DNA from: an uncultured Bacteroidota bacterium
GTDB lineage: Bacteria > Bacteroidota > Bacteroidia > NS11-12g > UBA9320
Assembly (NCBI GenBank): GCA_937124965.1
Contig: CAKZLB010000040.1
Location: 62,001 to 126,000 of the forward strand
DNA length: 64,000 bases
Reading direction: 5' to 3'
The notes below the pieces were generated by a model that was given only the letters and a program-made list of their open reading frames with translations, did no database searches and was not told where the DNA came from. Each line of letters begins with the position of its first letter. The first letter of the stretch is position 1. A program made the position numbers and the translations under genes. Shown piece by piece: positions 7,592 through 15,640 of the stretch.

Positions 7592-9247
7592 ATGAGTGAT
7601 TACTACTGGTTAAAAAGTTACCCGGATTTTGTTGCGAAAAACATCAATTTAGATGGATACAATAGCATTGTAGACATTTACGAAGAAGGTCGTAAAAAGT
7701 TTGCTGACAGGGTGGCCTATAAAAACATGGACGTCGAAATGACGTTTAGTGAACTTGGAGAGTATGTTGATGCCTTTACATGGTATCTCCAAAATAAAAC
7801 TAACTTAAAAAAGGGGGATAGAATTGCGTTACAAATGCCCAATTTACTTCAATTTCCGGTTGCAATCTTCGCATGCTTAAAAGCCGGTTTGGTTTTGGTA
7901 AATACAAACCCACTCTACACTTCAGAAGAAATGCGTCATCAGTATAAAGATTCTGGTGCCAAGGCAATCGTAATACTTGAAAACTTTGCGTGTAATCTTG
8001 ATAAAATCATTAAGGATACTGAAATAGAAACTGTTATAACGACCACCATTGGTGATATGTTAGGCGGTTTTAAAGGGGCAATTACCAACTTTGTTGTCCG
8101 AAAAATCAAAAAGATGGTGCCTGATTTTAATCTCCCTAATGCTATTCCATTTAAATCGTGTCTAGCTGCTGGTAAAGGAAAAGTTCCTGTAAAGGTTGAT
8201 TTAACCCTTGAAGATTTAGCGTTTTTACAATACACAGGTGGAACAACTGGTGTGTCAAAAGGTGCGATGTTAACACACGGTAACTTATGTGCAAATGTTC
8301 AGCAGGTAGAGGCTTGGATCGACAACCTTTTTGAAGAAGGAAAAGAGACAATAATTACAGCATTGCCACTATATCACATTTTTGCACTTACTGCGAATTG
8401 TATTGTTTTCTATAGATATGGAACAACCAATGTGCTTGTTACAAATCCTAGAGATATGAAGGCATTCTGTAAAGACTTGAGGAAGAATCCTTTTAGTGTG
8501 ATAACAGGAGTAAATACGTTGTTTAATGGTTTGTTGAATCAAGAGAGTTTTAGGAGCTTAGATTTTAGCAGACTGAAATTAGCGCTAGGTGGGGGCATGG
8601 CTGTTCAAGATGCAGTTGCAGACAGGTGGGAACAAGTTACAGGAACACCTTTACTCGAGGCTTATGGCTTGTCAGAAACCAGTCCAGCTGCCACAATAAA
8701 TCCGGTCGACGGAAGTCATCAAAGAGGTTCGATTGGATTGCCCATGCCAAACACCGACATTAAAATATTGGATGATGATGGCAAGGAAGTGCCAATAGGA
8801 GAACCAGGAGAAATAGCAATAAAAGGTCCTCAGGTTATGCGTGGGTATTGGAATAGACCGGATGAAACAGAGAAATGTTTCCATGGCGATTATTTCTTAA
8901 CAGGGGATATTGGACTAATGAAAGAGGACGGCTTCTTTAAAATCGTCGATCGCAAAAAGGAAATGGTTAACGTATCGGGTTTTAACGTTTATCCGAACGA
9001 CGTAGAACAAGCCATCGCGCTTAATGATAAAGTTCTTGAAGTAGGTGTACGTGGGGAAAAGACGCCAAACGGTTCGGAATTTGTAAAAGCGTTTATCGTT
9101 AAAAAAGACCCATCATTAACAGAAGAAGAGGTTATTCAGTTTTGCCACGAACGCTTAACGAATTATAAAGTACCAAAAGAAGTTGTTTTTAGAGAAGAGC
9201 TGCCTAAATCGAATGTCGGGAAAATATTACGACGACTTCTTAAGTAA
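7592..9247 (+). CDS. fadD: long-chain fatty acid--CoA ligase
   Basis: A 551-residue acyl-adenylate-forming enzyme that activates fatty acids with ATP and CoA. The AMP-binding motif YTGGTTGVSKGA is near residue 215, YGLSETSP near 358 and the hinge region GDYFLTGDIG near 431. The C-terminal catalytic lysine lies in VGKILRR (about K544). Length and motif order fit FadD-type long-chain ligases. The ETF genes 3 kb downstream support a role in beta-oxidation, although no dehydrogenase or thiolase is in the window. ATG start; a lysozyme-like gene follows 6 bases later. Confidence 0.9.
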   Translation: MSDYYWLKSYPDFVAKNINLDGYNSIVDIYEEGRKKFADRVAYKNMDVEMTFSELGEYVDAFTWYLQNKTNLKKGDRIALQMPNLLQFPVAIFACLKAGLVLVNTNPLYTSEEMRHQYKDSGAKAIVILENFACNLDKIIKDTEIETVITTTIGDMLGGFKGAITNFVVRKIKKMVPDFNLPNAIPFKSCLAAGKGKVPVKVDLTLEDLAFLQYTGGTTGVSKGAMLTHGNLCANVQQVEAWIDNLFEEGKETIITALPLYHIFALTANCIVFYRYGTTNVLVTNPRDMKAFCKDLRKNPFSVITGVNTLFNGLLNQESFRSLDFSRLKLALGGGMAVQDAVADRWEQVTGTPLLEAYGLSETSPAATINPVDGSHQRGSIGLPMPNTDIKILDDDGKEVPIGEPGEIAIKGPQVMRGYWNRPDETEKCFHGDYFLTGDIGLMKEDGFFKIVDRKKEMVNVSGFNVYPNDVEQAIALNDKVLEVGVRGEKTPNGSEFVKAFIVKKDPSLTEEEVIQFCHERLTNYKVPKEVVFREELPKSNVGKILRRLLK

Positions 9248-9253
9248 TATACC

Positions 9254-9907
9254 ATGAAAAGGCTGCTTTTAGGGGCTATCGCCTTTTTATTATTTGCGCT
9301 TATCGTTGGAGTAATTGTGCTGAAATACAAGTATCACTTAGAATACAACACCATAACCATTCATAAAACTGTGGTTGAAAAAACCATGGCAAACTATAAG
9401 GATCCAGTATTAAAGGCTGCTCAAAAGTATGATTTGCCACCAGAGTTTTTGTTGTCACTAATAGTCCTTGAATCATCCGGTCGAAAAATAGTTCCTCAAC
9501 GCTTCGAAAAGCATGTTTTTACGAAATTAGATGCAGTAGCAAGAAGTAAACTGAAAAATCTAGAAGGCATAACCGCAAAAGACCTAAAGGGAATGACTGA
9601 TAGTGATTTAAAAGACTTTGCAAGTAGTTGGGGACCTTTTCAAATCATGGGTTACAAGTGCCTTGAAATTGGCGTGGATGTAAATGAATTGCAAGGCAAA
9701 AATGCTGTGATGAATGGAGTGAAATGGATTCACCAAAATTATGGTACAGAATTGCGCCAAGGAAACTATAAAGATGCTTTTCACTTGCACAACACTGGGA
9801 AACCTTACCCTAGTTTAGGTCCTCCTCGAACGTACAACAAAGATTATGTTCCAAAAGGATTAAGATATGTTGAGGAATTTAAGGCACTTTTAAAAAAGCA
9901 AACGTGA
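9254..9907 (+). CDS. membrane-anchored lysozyme-like muramidase
   Basis: A 217-residue protein with one N-terminal membrane helix (residues 4-23) and a periplasmic domain of the lysozyme superfamily. A probable catalytic Glu lies in SLIVLESSGRK (E73). RFEKHVF (83-89) and SSWGPFQIMGY (124-134) resemble the DUF3380 N-acetylmuramidase pattern (FExHxF then SWGxxQIMG). A role in cell-wall turnover is likely. It lies 6 bases after the acyl-CoA ligase, so is probably co-transcribed without an obvious functional link. Confidence 0.75.
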   Translation: MKRLLLGAIAFLLFALIVGVIVLKYKYHLEYNTITIHKTVVEKTMANYKDPVLKAAQKYDLPPEFLLSLIVLESSGRKIVPQRFEKHVFTKLDAVARSKLKNLEGITAKDLKGMTDSDLKDFASSWGPFQIMGYKCLEIGVDVNELQGKNAVMNGVKWIHQNYGTELRQGNYKDAFHLHNTGKPYPSLGPPRTYNKDYVPKGLRYVEEFKALLKKQT

Positions 9908-9983
9908 AGTGTAATGAAGTTATCAGCACAGTTCAAAGTAAACTCCACAATAATAATTGTATACTTGTTTTTGTATTCATCAT

Positions 9984-10655
9984 ATGGCATCAATAAAAAA
10001 ATCTACATTAGACTTCCTAAAAGATATTTCGAAAAACAATCACAAAGAGTGGTTTGACGAGAACAAATCGCTGTATTTGGCCGCAAAATTAAATATGGAA
10101 GAGTTTATGCAAGAGGCGCTAACAGGTCTTAGTTCAAGTGATACGTTAACAGGATTTAAAGTGTACCGAATTTATAGAGATGTTCGATTTTCTAAAGATA
10201 AGACTCCTTACAAAACGTACCTCCATGCATATTTAGAGCGACAAGGTGCTGAAAGAAGGGGAGGTTATTGGGTAGGAATTGAGCCAGGTAATACACAAAT
10301 TGGCGGAGGGTTTTATGGTCCAGAGAAAGATGATTTAATGAGACTGCGAAAAGAATTCGAAGCAGATGGAAGTTCACTTAAAAAAATATTGAACGACCCT
10401 TTATTCAAAAGCACATATAATGAATTGAGAGGAGAAAGATTGAAAACTGCTCCCAAAGGATTTGACAAAGAACATGAACACATTGACTTGCTGCGAATGA
10501 AGCAGTTTTATGCAATGAAGTCGTTTACTGATAAAGAAGTATTGAGTCCTGATTTTGTCTCAGATGTAGTTAAAACACATGAGGCACTAAGACCATTTTT
10601 TGATTATATGAGTGATGTATTGACGACTGACTCAAATGGTCGATCGTTGCTTTAA
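9984..10655 (+). CDS. DUF2461 (TIGR02453) family protein
   Basis: A 223-residue soluble protein of a widespread uncharacterised family. Typical family segments are the N-terminal FLKDISKNNHKEWFDENKS and the basic region YRDVRFSKDKTPYKTYLHA, followed by GGYWVGIEPG and GGGFYGPEKDDL. I prefer the ATG at 9984 to an in-frame TTG at 9957, since the conserved region begins a few residues after it. It is convergent with the ETF/nuclease operon with only 16 bases between stops. Confidence 0.85.
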   Translation: MASIKKSTLDFLKDISKNNHKEWFDENKSLYLAAKLNMEEFMQEALTGLSSSDTLTGFKVYRIYRDVRFSKDKTPYKTYLHAYLERQGAERRGGYWVGIEPGNTQIGGGFYGPEKDDLMRLRKEFEADGSSLKKILNDPLFKSTYNELRGERLKTAPKGFDKEHEHIDLLRMKQFYAMKSFTDKEVLSPDFVSDVVKTHEALRPFFDYMSDVLTTDSNGRSLL

Positions 10656-10671
10656 GTAAAAAAAACTTCCG

Positions 10672-11280
10672 TTATTTCCTGCGATTAATCTCGTCGCGGA
10701 TGGTTGCAGCTTTGTCGTAGTCTTCAAGTTGAAGAGCTTCATTCAGCAATATTTCTAAATCCTCAGTTTCCAAACCGCTATAATCCGTTGGTTCGCCAAT
10801 ATTGTCCATAAAATCGTCAATATCAGTGTCTGGTCTTCCAGGCTCTTCTTGTTTAATCACAGAATCATTATCGGTAAGTATTGATGCAGCACTCATGATG
10901 TCTTCACTTGTATAAATGGGACAGTCAAATCTAATAGCTAAAGCAATTGCGTCGCTTGTTCGTGCATCAATTTCAACCTCTTGATTTTCTCGAACACATT
11001 TAATCTTAGCGTAAAATACTCCTTCAATTAAGTTTGAGATGAGTACTTCAAGGACTTCTATTTCAAAGTCATCCGCCATTGACTTAAACAAATCATGAGT
11101 TAACGGACGTTGAGGTTTAATGTTTTCCAGTACCAAAGCAATCGCCTGTGCTTCAAACGAACCAATAACAACTGGAATTCTACGATCTCCGTCAATCTCA
11201 CCCAAAATAAGAGTGTAGGACGTATTCTTACTGGTATGCCCTGAGGCTAATCCAGCGATTTCCAGTTCAACTTTTTGCAT
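10672..11280 (-). CDS. bifunctional nuclease family protein with UVR motif
   Basis: A 202-residue protein with an N-terminal BFN domain (DUF151, residues 1-135; SYTLILGEIDGDRRIPVVIG, then DARTSDAIALAIRFDCPIY). A C-terminal UVR motif (about 168-202; LEILLNEALQLEDYDKAATI) is of the kind that mediates UvrB-UvrC contacts. An acidic linker joins them. Nuclease activity is reported for plant and Thermotoga relatives; in Bacteroidota the role is unknown. It lies 4 bases downstream of etfA, and I recall the etfB-etfA-BFN order from many Bacteroidota. Confidence 0.88.
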   Translation of the reverse strand: MQKVELEIAGLASGHTSKNTSYTLILGEIDGDRRIPVVIGSFEAQAIALVLENIKPQRPLTHDLFKSMADDFEIEVLEVLISNLIEGVFYAKIKCVRENQEVEIDARTSDAIALAIRFDCPIYTSEDIMSAASILTDNDSVIKQEEPGRPDTDIDDFMDNIGEPTDYSGLETEDLEILLNEALQLEDYDKAATIRDEINRRK

Positions 11281-11284
11281 AGTA

Positions 11285-12244
11285 CTAGCTAGCCTTTAAT
11301 TCTTTAGCTCTAGCAATTAATTTTGGGATAACATCAAATGCGTCTCCAACGATTCCATAATCGGCTGCTTTGAAAAACGGTGCTTCTGGATCAGTATTAA
11401 TGACACAAATAACCTTACTACTGCTAACTCCTGCTAAGTGCTGAATAGCACCAGAAATTCCTGCAGCAATGTATAAGTTTGGTTTGATGGTGATTCCCGT
11501 TTGTCCAACATGCTCGCTATGCGGTCTCCAGTCCATATCACTTACTGGCTTTGAGCAAGCAGTTGCAGCTCCAAGAACGTCCGCCAACTCTTCAATCATT
11601 CCCCAGTTTTCTGGACCTTTAAGACCTCTTCCTGCTGAAACAACTAGTTCTGCTTCAGTTAAAGGAATTTTTCCTTGAACCTTATCGATGCTAACTGATT
11701 TTGATTTGATAAACGATGATACATCAATATCTGAAGAAACAACTTCTGCATTTTGATCAAATTCTTTTATTTCATAAGAATTCGGTACAATGCTAATTAC
11801 TTTCTTTTCTCCAGTAACTTCCACATCTGAAAAAGCTTTGTTAGAAAAGCACGTCTTACGCACACTAAACCCATTTTCGGTATTTGGCATTGCCACAACA
11901 CCAGTAGTTAAACTAGCACTTAATTTTACTGCCACTTTTGGTGCGATACTTTTACCTGTGTAAGAAGCTGATATCAAGACAATTGAGGCATTGTTGTTCG
12001 AAGCCACTTGATGAATAGCCTCTGAATATCCCTCAGGAGTAAATTCATTTAGCCCAGCACCTGATACCGCAAATAATTTTGACGCGCCATATGCACCCGT
12101 ATTTTCTAACCCACTTTCTGAACCGATTGCAATTGCGCTGCATTCTGTATTCAGTTTTGATGCCAAATCAGCGCCATATGTTAAAGCCTCTTGTGACGCT
12201 TTTTTTAAGGAAGTTCCTTCTGTTTCTACAAAAACTAAAACCAT
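11285..12244 (-). CDS. etfA: electron transfer flavoprotein alpha subunit
   Basis: EtfA (319 residues) binds FAD and, with EtfB, carries electrons from acyl-CoA dehydrogenases to ETF-quinone oxidoreductase. The C-terminal FAD domain begins near residue 200 and shows VVSAGRGLKGPENW, then GQTGITIKPNLYIAAGISGA and the ending VINTDPEAPFFKAADYGIVG, the family signatures. ATG start two bases after the etfB stop, so the pair is an operon. Confidence 0.95.
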   Translation of the reverse strand: MVLVFVETEGTSLKKASQEALTYGADLASKLNTECSAIAIGSESGLENTGAYGASKLFAVSGAGLNEFTPEGYSEAIHQVASNNNASIVLISASYTGKSIAPKVAVKLSASLTTGVVAMPNTENGFSVRKTCFSNKAFSDVEVTGEKKVISIVPNSYEIKEFDQNAEVVSSDIDVSSFIKSKSVSIDKVQGKIPLTEAELVVSAGRGLKGPENWGMIEELADVLGAATACSKPVSDMDWRPHSEHVGQTGITIKPNLYIAAGISGAIQHLAGVSSSKVICVINTDPEAPFFKAADYGIVGDAFDVIPKLIARAKELKAS

Positions 12245-12246
12245 GT

Positions 12247-12984
12247 CTATAGTATTTTTTTTTCTGTTCTTAATAAATCAATTAATTCACCTGCGTTTTC
12301 AGCATCTATTAATTTCACACCTTGTTTTGCTGGTGGTAATTCATACCCAGTATATTTCGTTTCAGCATATGAATCTGAATATTCCACAACGGTCAAAGGT
12401 TTTGTTCGAGCTTGCATAATACCACGCATATTTGGGATTCGAGGCTCGCATAATTCCTTTTGAGCTGAAATTACACATGGCATATTTGCGGAAACCGTTT
12501 CACGACCACCATCAATATCTCTAACTGCAGTAATTGTATTTCCTTCAACGGTCAACGATGTTACCACGTTCACAAGACCCATATTTAACATTTCTGATAA
12601 AATTCCTGCAACTTGACCACCATTGTAATCAATAGATTCTCGACCTGTTAAAATCATATCAAAGGATTCTCCTTCAATAGCCGAGGTGATACATTTTGCA
12701 ACGTGCATACCATCTAAAGCTTCAGTGTTGACACGTATCGCTTTATGAGCACCAATTGCAAGACCTTTACGCATAACAGGTTCAACAGAAGCATCGCCCA
12801 CTGTAATTATGGTTACTTCACCTCCATTAGCTTCGGTCAATTCAAGTGCTTTAGTCAAAGCAAGTTCGTCATATGGATTTATGATAAACTGTACACCGGC
12901 TGTGTTAAATTTCGAGTCGTTGTCTACAAAACTTATTTTAGTTGTTGTATCTGGAACGGCACTCAAGCAAACTAATATGTTCAT
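12247..12984 (-). CDS. etfB: electron transfer flavoprotein beta subunit
   Basis: EtfB (245 residues), partner of EtfA. It begins MNILVCLSAVPDTTTKISF and contains the conserved segments NPYDELALTKALEL and LTGRESIDYNGGQV, typical of the AMP-binding beta subunit, and ends with the family's DLLRTEKKI. A TAATTTTG promoter box lies upstream on the minus strand at 13021-13028. The gene is divergent from a small TPR gene. Confidence 0.95.
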   Translation of the reverse strand: MNILVCLSAVPDTTTKISFVDNDSKFNTAGVQFIINPYDELALTKALELTEANGGEVTIITVGDASVEPVMRKGLAIGAHKAIRVNTEALDGMHVAKCITSAIEGESFDMILTGRESIDYNGGQVAGILSEMLNMGLVNVVTSLTVEGNTITAVRDIDGGRETVSANMPCVISAQKELCEPRIPNMRGIMQARTKPLTVVEYSDSYAETKYTGYELPPAKQGVKLIDAENAGELIDLLRTEKKIL

Positions 12985-13020
12985 GTAAAATATTTATTCC
13001 TGTTCGTGAAAAAAGTGGAG

Positions 13021-13028
13021 CAAAATTA
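13021..13028 (-). promoter_or_regulatory. -7 promoter box (TAATTTTG) of the etf operon
   Basis: Exact TAnnTTTG match on the minus strand, 36 bases before the etfB ATG. A TTG on the same strand (13054-13056) is 25 bases away, slightly longer than the usual spacing. Confidence 0.45.
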
Positions 13029-13055
13029 AGGAAATTTGCCATTTATAAACCCTCA

Positions 13056-13379
13056 ATGAGTAGAATAAAACAGTTAAAGGAATTTTTAGAACAGGAACCA
13101 AACGATAGTTTCCTAAACTATGCATTGGCAATCGAGTTTATTGGTGTTAAAGAGTTTGAAAAAGCCGAAAAAATATTTACAAAGTTGCTAAAAAATGACC
13201 CTGATTACACTGCAACATATTATCACCTAGGTAAAATATATCAAGAGCAAGGAAACAAGGACAAGGCTGAGGAAGTCTATGAAGAAGGTATTCGTTTAAC
13301 TAAACTTAAAAGGGAGCAACATAAATTAGCCGAGTTGCAAACTGCTTTAAATAATATGTTATATGACGATGATGAATAA
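13056..13379 (+). CDS. small TPR protein
   Basis: A 107-residue soluble protein composed of about two and a half tetratricopeptide repeats: FLNYALAIEFIGVKEFEKAE, then TATYYHLGKIYQEQGNKDKA. It probably acts as a protein-binding adaptor; partner unknown. The ATG at 13056 is preferred because the open frame upstream overlaps the divergent etfB start. Its end overlaps the next gene by up to 17 bases, implying translational coupling with the hotdog thioesterase. Confidence 0.75.
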   Translation: MSRIKQLKEFLEQEPNDSFLNYALAIEFIGVKEFEKAEKIFTKLLKNDPDYTATYYHLGKIYQEQGNKDKAEEVYEEGIRLTKLKREQHKLAELQTALNNMLYDDDE

Positions 13380-13827
13380 GACGTTCCAAGCACTAAACCC
13401 AGATTTTAAATCAGATATTGAAGAAAAACTTCAGCGGCAGTTTTTTATGAAACTAATGGGCTTTAAACTCGATATTATTGAGGTAGGGTATGTGAAGGGA
13501 AGTTTAGCCTTGGAAGAGAAGCATATGCAACAGAACTACTTTGTGCATGGAGGAGTAATGGCTACGGCAAGCGACATTGTTATGGGCTTTGCGGCATATT
13601 CGGTTGTGCCGAAACATTTTGGAGTGGTAACCACCGATTTAAACGTTTCATTTTTAAATCCAGGAATAGGAGACACCTTGGTGGCTGAAGGGAGAGTTGT
13701 AAAAGCAGGTGGTCAACTAATTTTTTGCGAAGCAGATTTGTTCGTTTTAAAAAACGGCGATAAGACTCAAACAAATCGAGCAACTTCTACCATGTTTAAG
13801 ATAGATCTTAAAGCCGTTAAGAAATAA
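13363..13827 (+). CDS. PaaI/YiiD-type hotdog thioesterase
   Basis: A protein of about 150 residues with a single hotdog fold. The central helix motif HGGVMATASDIVMGFAAYSV and the following strand VVTTDLNVSFLNPG are typical of acyl-CoA thioesterases of the PaaI group; substrate is unknown. Three in-frame ATGs (13363, 13369, 13372) are possible starts; all lie inside the preceding TPR gene, so the exact N-terminus is uncertain. Confidence 0.82.
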   Translation: MTMMNKTFQALNPDFKSDIEEKLQRQFFMKLMGFKLDIIEVGYVKGSLALEEKHMQQNYFVHGGVMATASDIVMGFAAYSVVPKHFGVVTTDLNVSFLNPGIGDTLVAEGRVVKAGGQLIFCEADLFVLKNGDKTQTNRATSTMFKIDLKAVKK

Positions 13828-13906
13828 CTGGCTAGTAATCAATACGTTTTTAACCTTGGTACTAAAAAACTATTTCATTCGTTCGTAGACTAACAGCCAC
13901 AAAATC

Positions 13907-13914
13907 TACTTTTG
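13907..13914 (+). promoter_or_regulatory. -7 promoter box (TACTTTTG) of the ECF sigma operon
   Basis: Exact TAnnTTTG match, 22 bases before the TTG start of the sigma-factor gene. Housekeeping-type transcription is suggested; no separate autoregulatory site was recognised. Confidence 0.45.
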
Positions 13915-13936
13915 TGTTATTCAATTACCCTAGTTT

Positions 13937-14428
13937 TTGAGAGAAACGTATAAACGTCTTTACTTTTTGTATTACAACGATTTATGTCGATTTGCGAATT
14001 TTTACTGTTCTGACACACATATGTCTGAAGACGCTGTACAACAAGTATTTCTTAAACTTTGGGAAAACAAGGTCGACTTCACCAAAGTTAAGCAACCAAA
14101 GTCATATCTCTTTTCAGCTGTAAAAAATCAAGTAATAAACGAGGCCAGAAAAAGTGCCATTGTTTCAACTCTCGAAAATGAAGATGTTTCTGAAAGTTTT
14201 AATGTTGAAGATTACTTAGATGGCAAAGATTTGGAACAAAAACTTAAAATGGTCATAGAGGCACTTCCACCAAAAAGACAATACATTTTTCGTTTGAGCA
14301 GAGAAGACCATAAATCTCATAAAGAAATTGCTGAGTTCTTAGATATTACTCCCAAAACTGTCGAGAATCAAATTGGTAAAGCACTTAAGTTTATAAAAAG
14401 CAAAATATATTCGACTGATAGTCAATAA
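13937..14428 (+). CDS. ECF-type RNA polymerase sigma factor
   Basis: A 163-residue sigma-70 family protein of the extracytoplasmic (RpoE-like) group. Region 2 spans about residues 8-70, with SEDAVQQVFLKLWENK as region 2.2/2.3. Region 4 spans about 108-155, with the HTH KEIAEFLDITPKTVENQIGKAL. The start must be TTG at 13937, because an in-frame TAG precedes it by two codons and no ATG fits. Downstream are a mini anti-sigma-like ORF, a FecR-like anti-sigma gene and a TonB-dependent receptor, so it probably responds to substrate binding at the outer membrane. Confidence 0.9.
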   Translation: MRETYKRLYFLYYNDLCRFANFYCSDTHMSEDAVQQVFLKLWENKVDFTKVKQPKSYLFSAVKNQVINEARKSAIVSTLENEDVSESFNVEDYLDGKDLEQKLKMVIEALPPKRQYIFRLSREDHKSHKEIAEFLDITPKTVENQIGKALKFIKSKIYSTDSQ

Positions 14429-14510
14429 TATATAATTTTATTTGATATTTTTTGAAATAGGAGTGAGGGATAGGGCACTTTAATGTGTCTTATAAATACA
14501 TTCCGGAATT

Positions 14511-14666
14511 ATGAACTATTTACAAGGCAATACCCTACTAAGGTATTTACTAAATCAGTGCACAGTTGAAGAAACTATCGAATTGGGGCATTGGTTAGAC
14601 GAAAGTCAACAAAACAGAAATACATTAAACTATCTACGTACACGTATTAGTTTGATGGCTATTTAA
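14511..14666 (+). CDS. 51-residue stand-alone anti-sigma N-terminal-like peptide
   Basis: An ATG at 14511 opens a 51-codon frame ending TAA at 14664-14666, two bases before the FecR ATG. The product begins MNYLQGNTLLRYLLNQC and continues with a TVEETIELGHWLDES region. Aligned without gaps to the first 45 residues of the next gene's product, it shares the pattern LL-x6-T-[VL]-E-E-x7-L and similar helix spacing. This looks like the cytoplasmic sigma-binding domain of FecR-type anti-sigma factors without membrane or sensor parts. There is no signal or membrane segment. Function is inferred; it could also be a decayed duplicate. Confidence 0.55.
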   Translation: MNYLQGNTLLRYLLNQCTVEETIELGHWLDESQQNRNTLNYLRTRISLMAI

Positions 14667-14668
14667 CA

Positions 14669-15628
14669 ATGAATAAAGAACACTTGATATATGGACACTT
14701 ATTTAAATCTCTAACGTTAGAGGAGGAGCAGATTTTTGCGAACTTACTTAAGAACGATGAGAGTTTTAAACGTGAAGTAGCTCAGATTTCTGAACTATGG
14801 AGTGCTAGTGAAAATATACCTTTTGAAGACACATATAATGTTGGTGAAGCTTGGAATAGTTTCGAAGAAAAAATAAACAACAAACAAAATAAAAAGATTA
14901 TTCATCCAAATCATTGGAAATTACTTTACAGGGTTGCTGCTGTTGTGCTACTCGTTTTGTCTTCTTTGTTTGTATTTAACCAATTTAATGAAGACTCTTT
15001 TACCGCTGGCTTGGTATATGAATCTTCAGAAAACCAACAAGTATGCGGACTGATTGATGGTTCACACGTTTACCTAGACAATCAGTCAAAACTAAAAATA
15101 GATAAACAATTTAATGCGTCAGATCGTAAAATGCGATTAGACGGAAAAGCCTTTTTTGTCGTAAAACCGGATAAAGACAGGGCCTTTGAGGTGGCTACAA
15201 ACCACCTCACTGCCACTGTTAAAGGTACTACTTTTCTTGTTAGAACAGATGACCACTCTTCCACAGTCGGCGTAAAAACCGGGATTGTTGAAGTGCATGT
15301 TGGCAATCAGACCGTATTATTAACTGCTGGAGATCAATTAGATTTTTCAGACGGTAATGGTGGAGTGGTTTCTCGTTCTAATTTAGATGATTCTTCAATT
15401 ACAGTGCTTCAAAAAAATGCACTCGATTATTATGACACACCACTGAATGTTATTTTATCGGATCTTAAAAACAGCCTTGGGTTAGAGGTTCTAGCACCTA
15501 AATCTATTGAAAATGAGAGATTTACTATGCAACTGTCTAATGCTTCTAAAGACGAAATTATCAAGACTATAGAGACAATCACCCATCGAAAAGCTATATT
15601 AAAAAACAATACCTATACGTTAATTTAG
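14669..15628 (+). CDS. FecR-family anti-sigma factor
   Basis: A 319-residue inner-membrane regulator. A cytoplasmic N-terminal sigma-binding domain (1-60) is followed by one transmembrane helix (about 88-106, AAVVLLVLSSLFVFNQF). A periplasmic FecR beta domain (about 115-220) includes LDNQSKLKI and GTTFLVRTDD. The C-terminal DUF4974 domain (about 250-319) has LNVILSDLKNSLGLEV. It should hold the upstream ECF sigma inactive until the TonB-dependent receptor signals. ATG start; 12 bases to the receptor gene. Confidence 0.9.
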   Translation: MNKEHLIYGHLFKSLTLEEEQIFANLLKNDESFKREVAQISELWSASENIPFEDTYNVGEAWNSFEEKINNKQNKKIIHPNHWKLLYRVAAVVLLVLSSLFVFNQFNEDSFTAGLVYESSENQQVCGLIDGSHVYLDNQSKLKIDKQFNASDRKMRLDGKAFFVVKPDKDRAFEVATNHLTATVKGTTFLVRTDDHSSTVGVKTGIVEVHVGNQTVLLTAGDQLDFSDGNGGVVSRSNLDDSSITVLQKNALDYYDTPLNVILSDLKNSLGLEVLAPKSIENERFTMQLSNASKDEIIKTIETITHRKAILKNNTYTLI

Positions 15629-15640
15629 TAGATTTACCGA

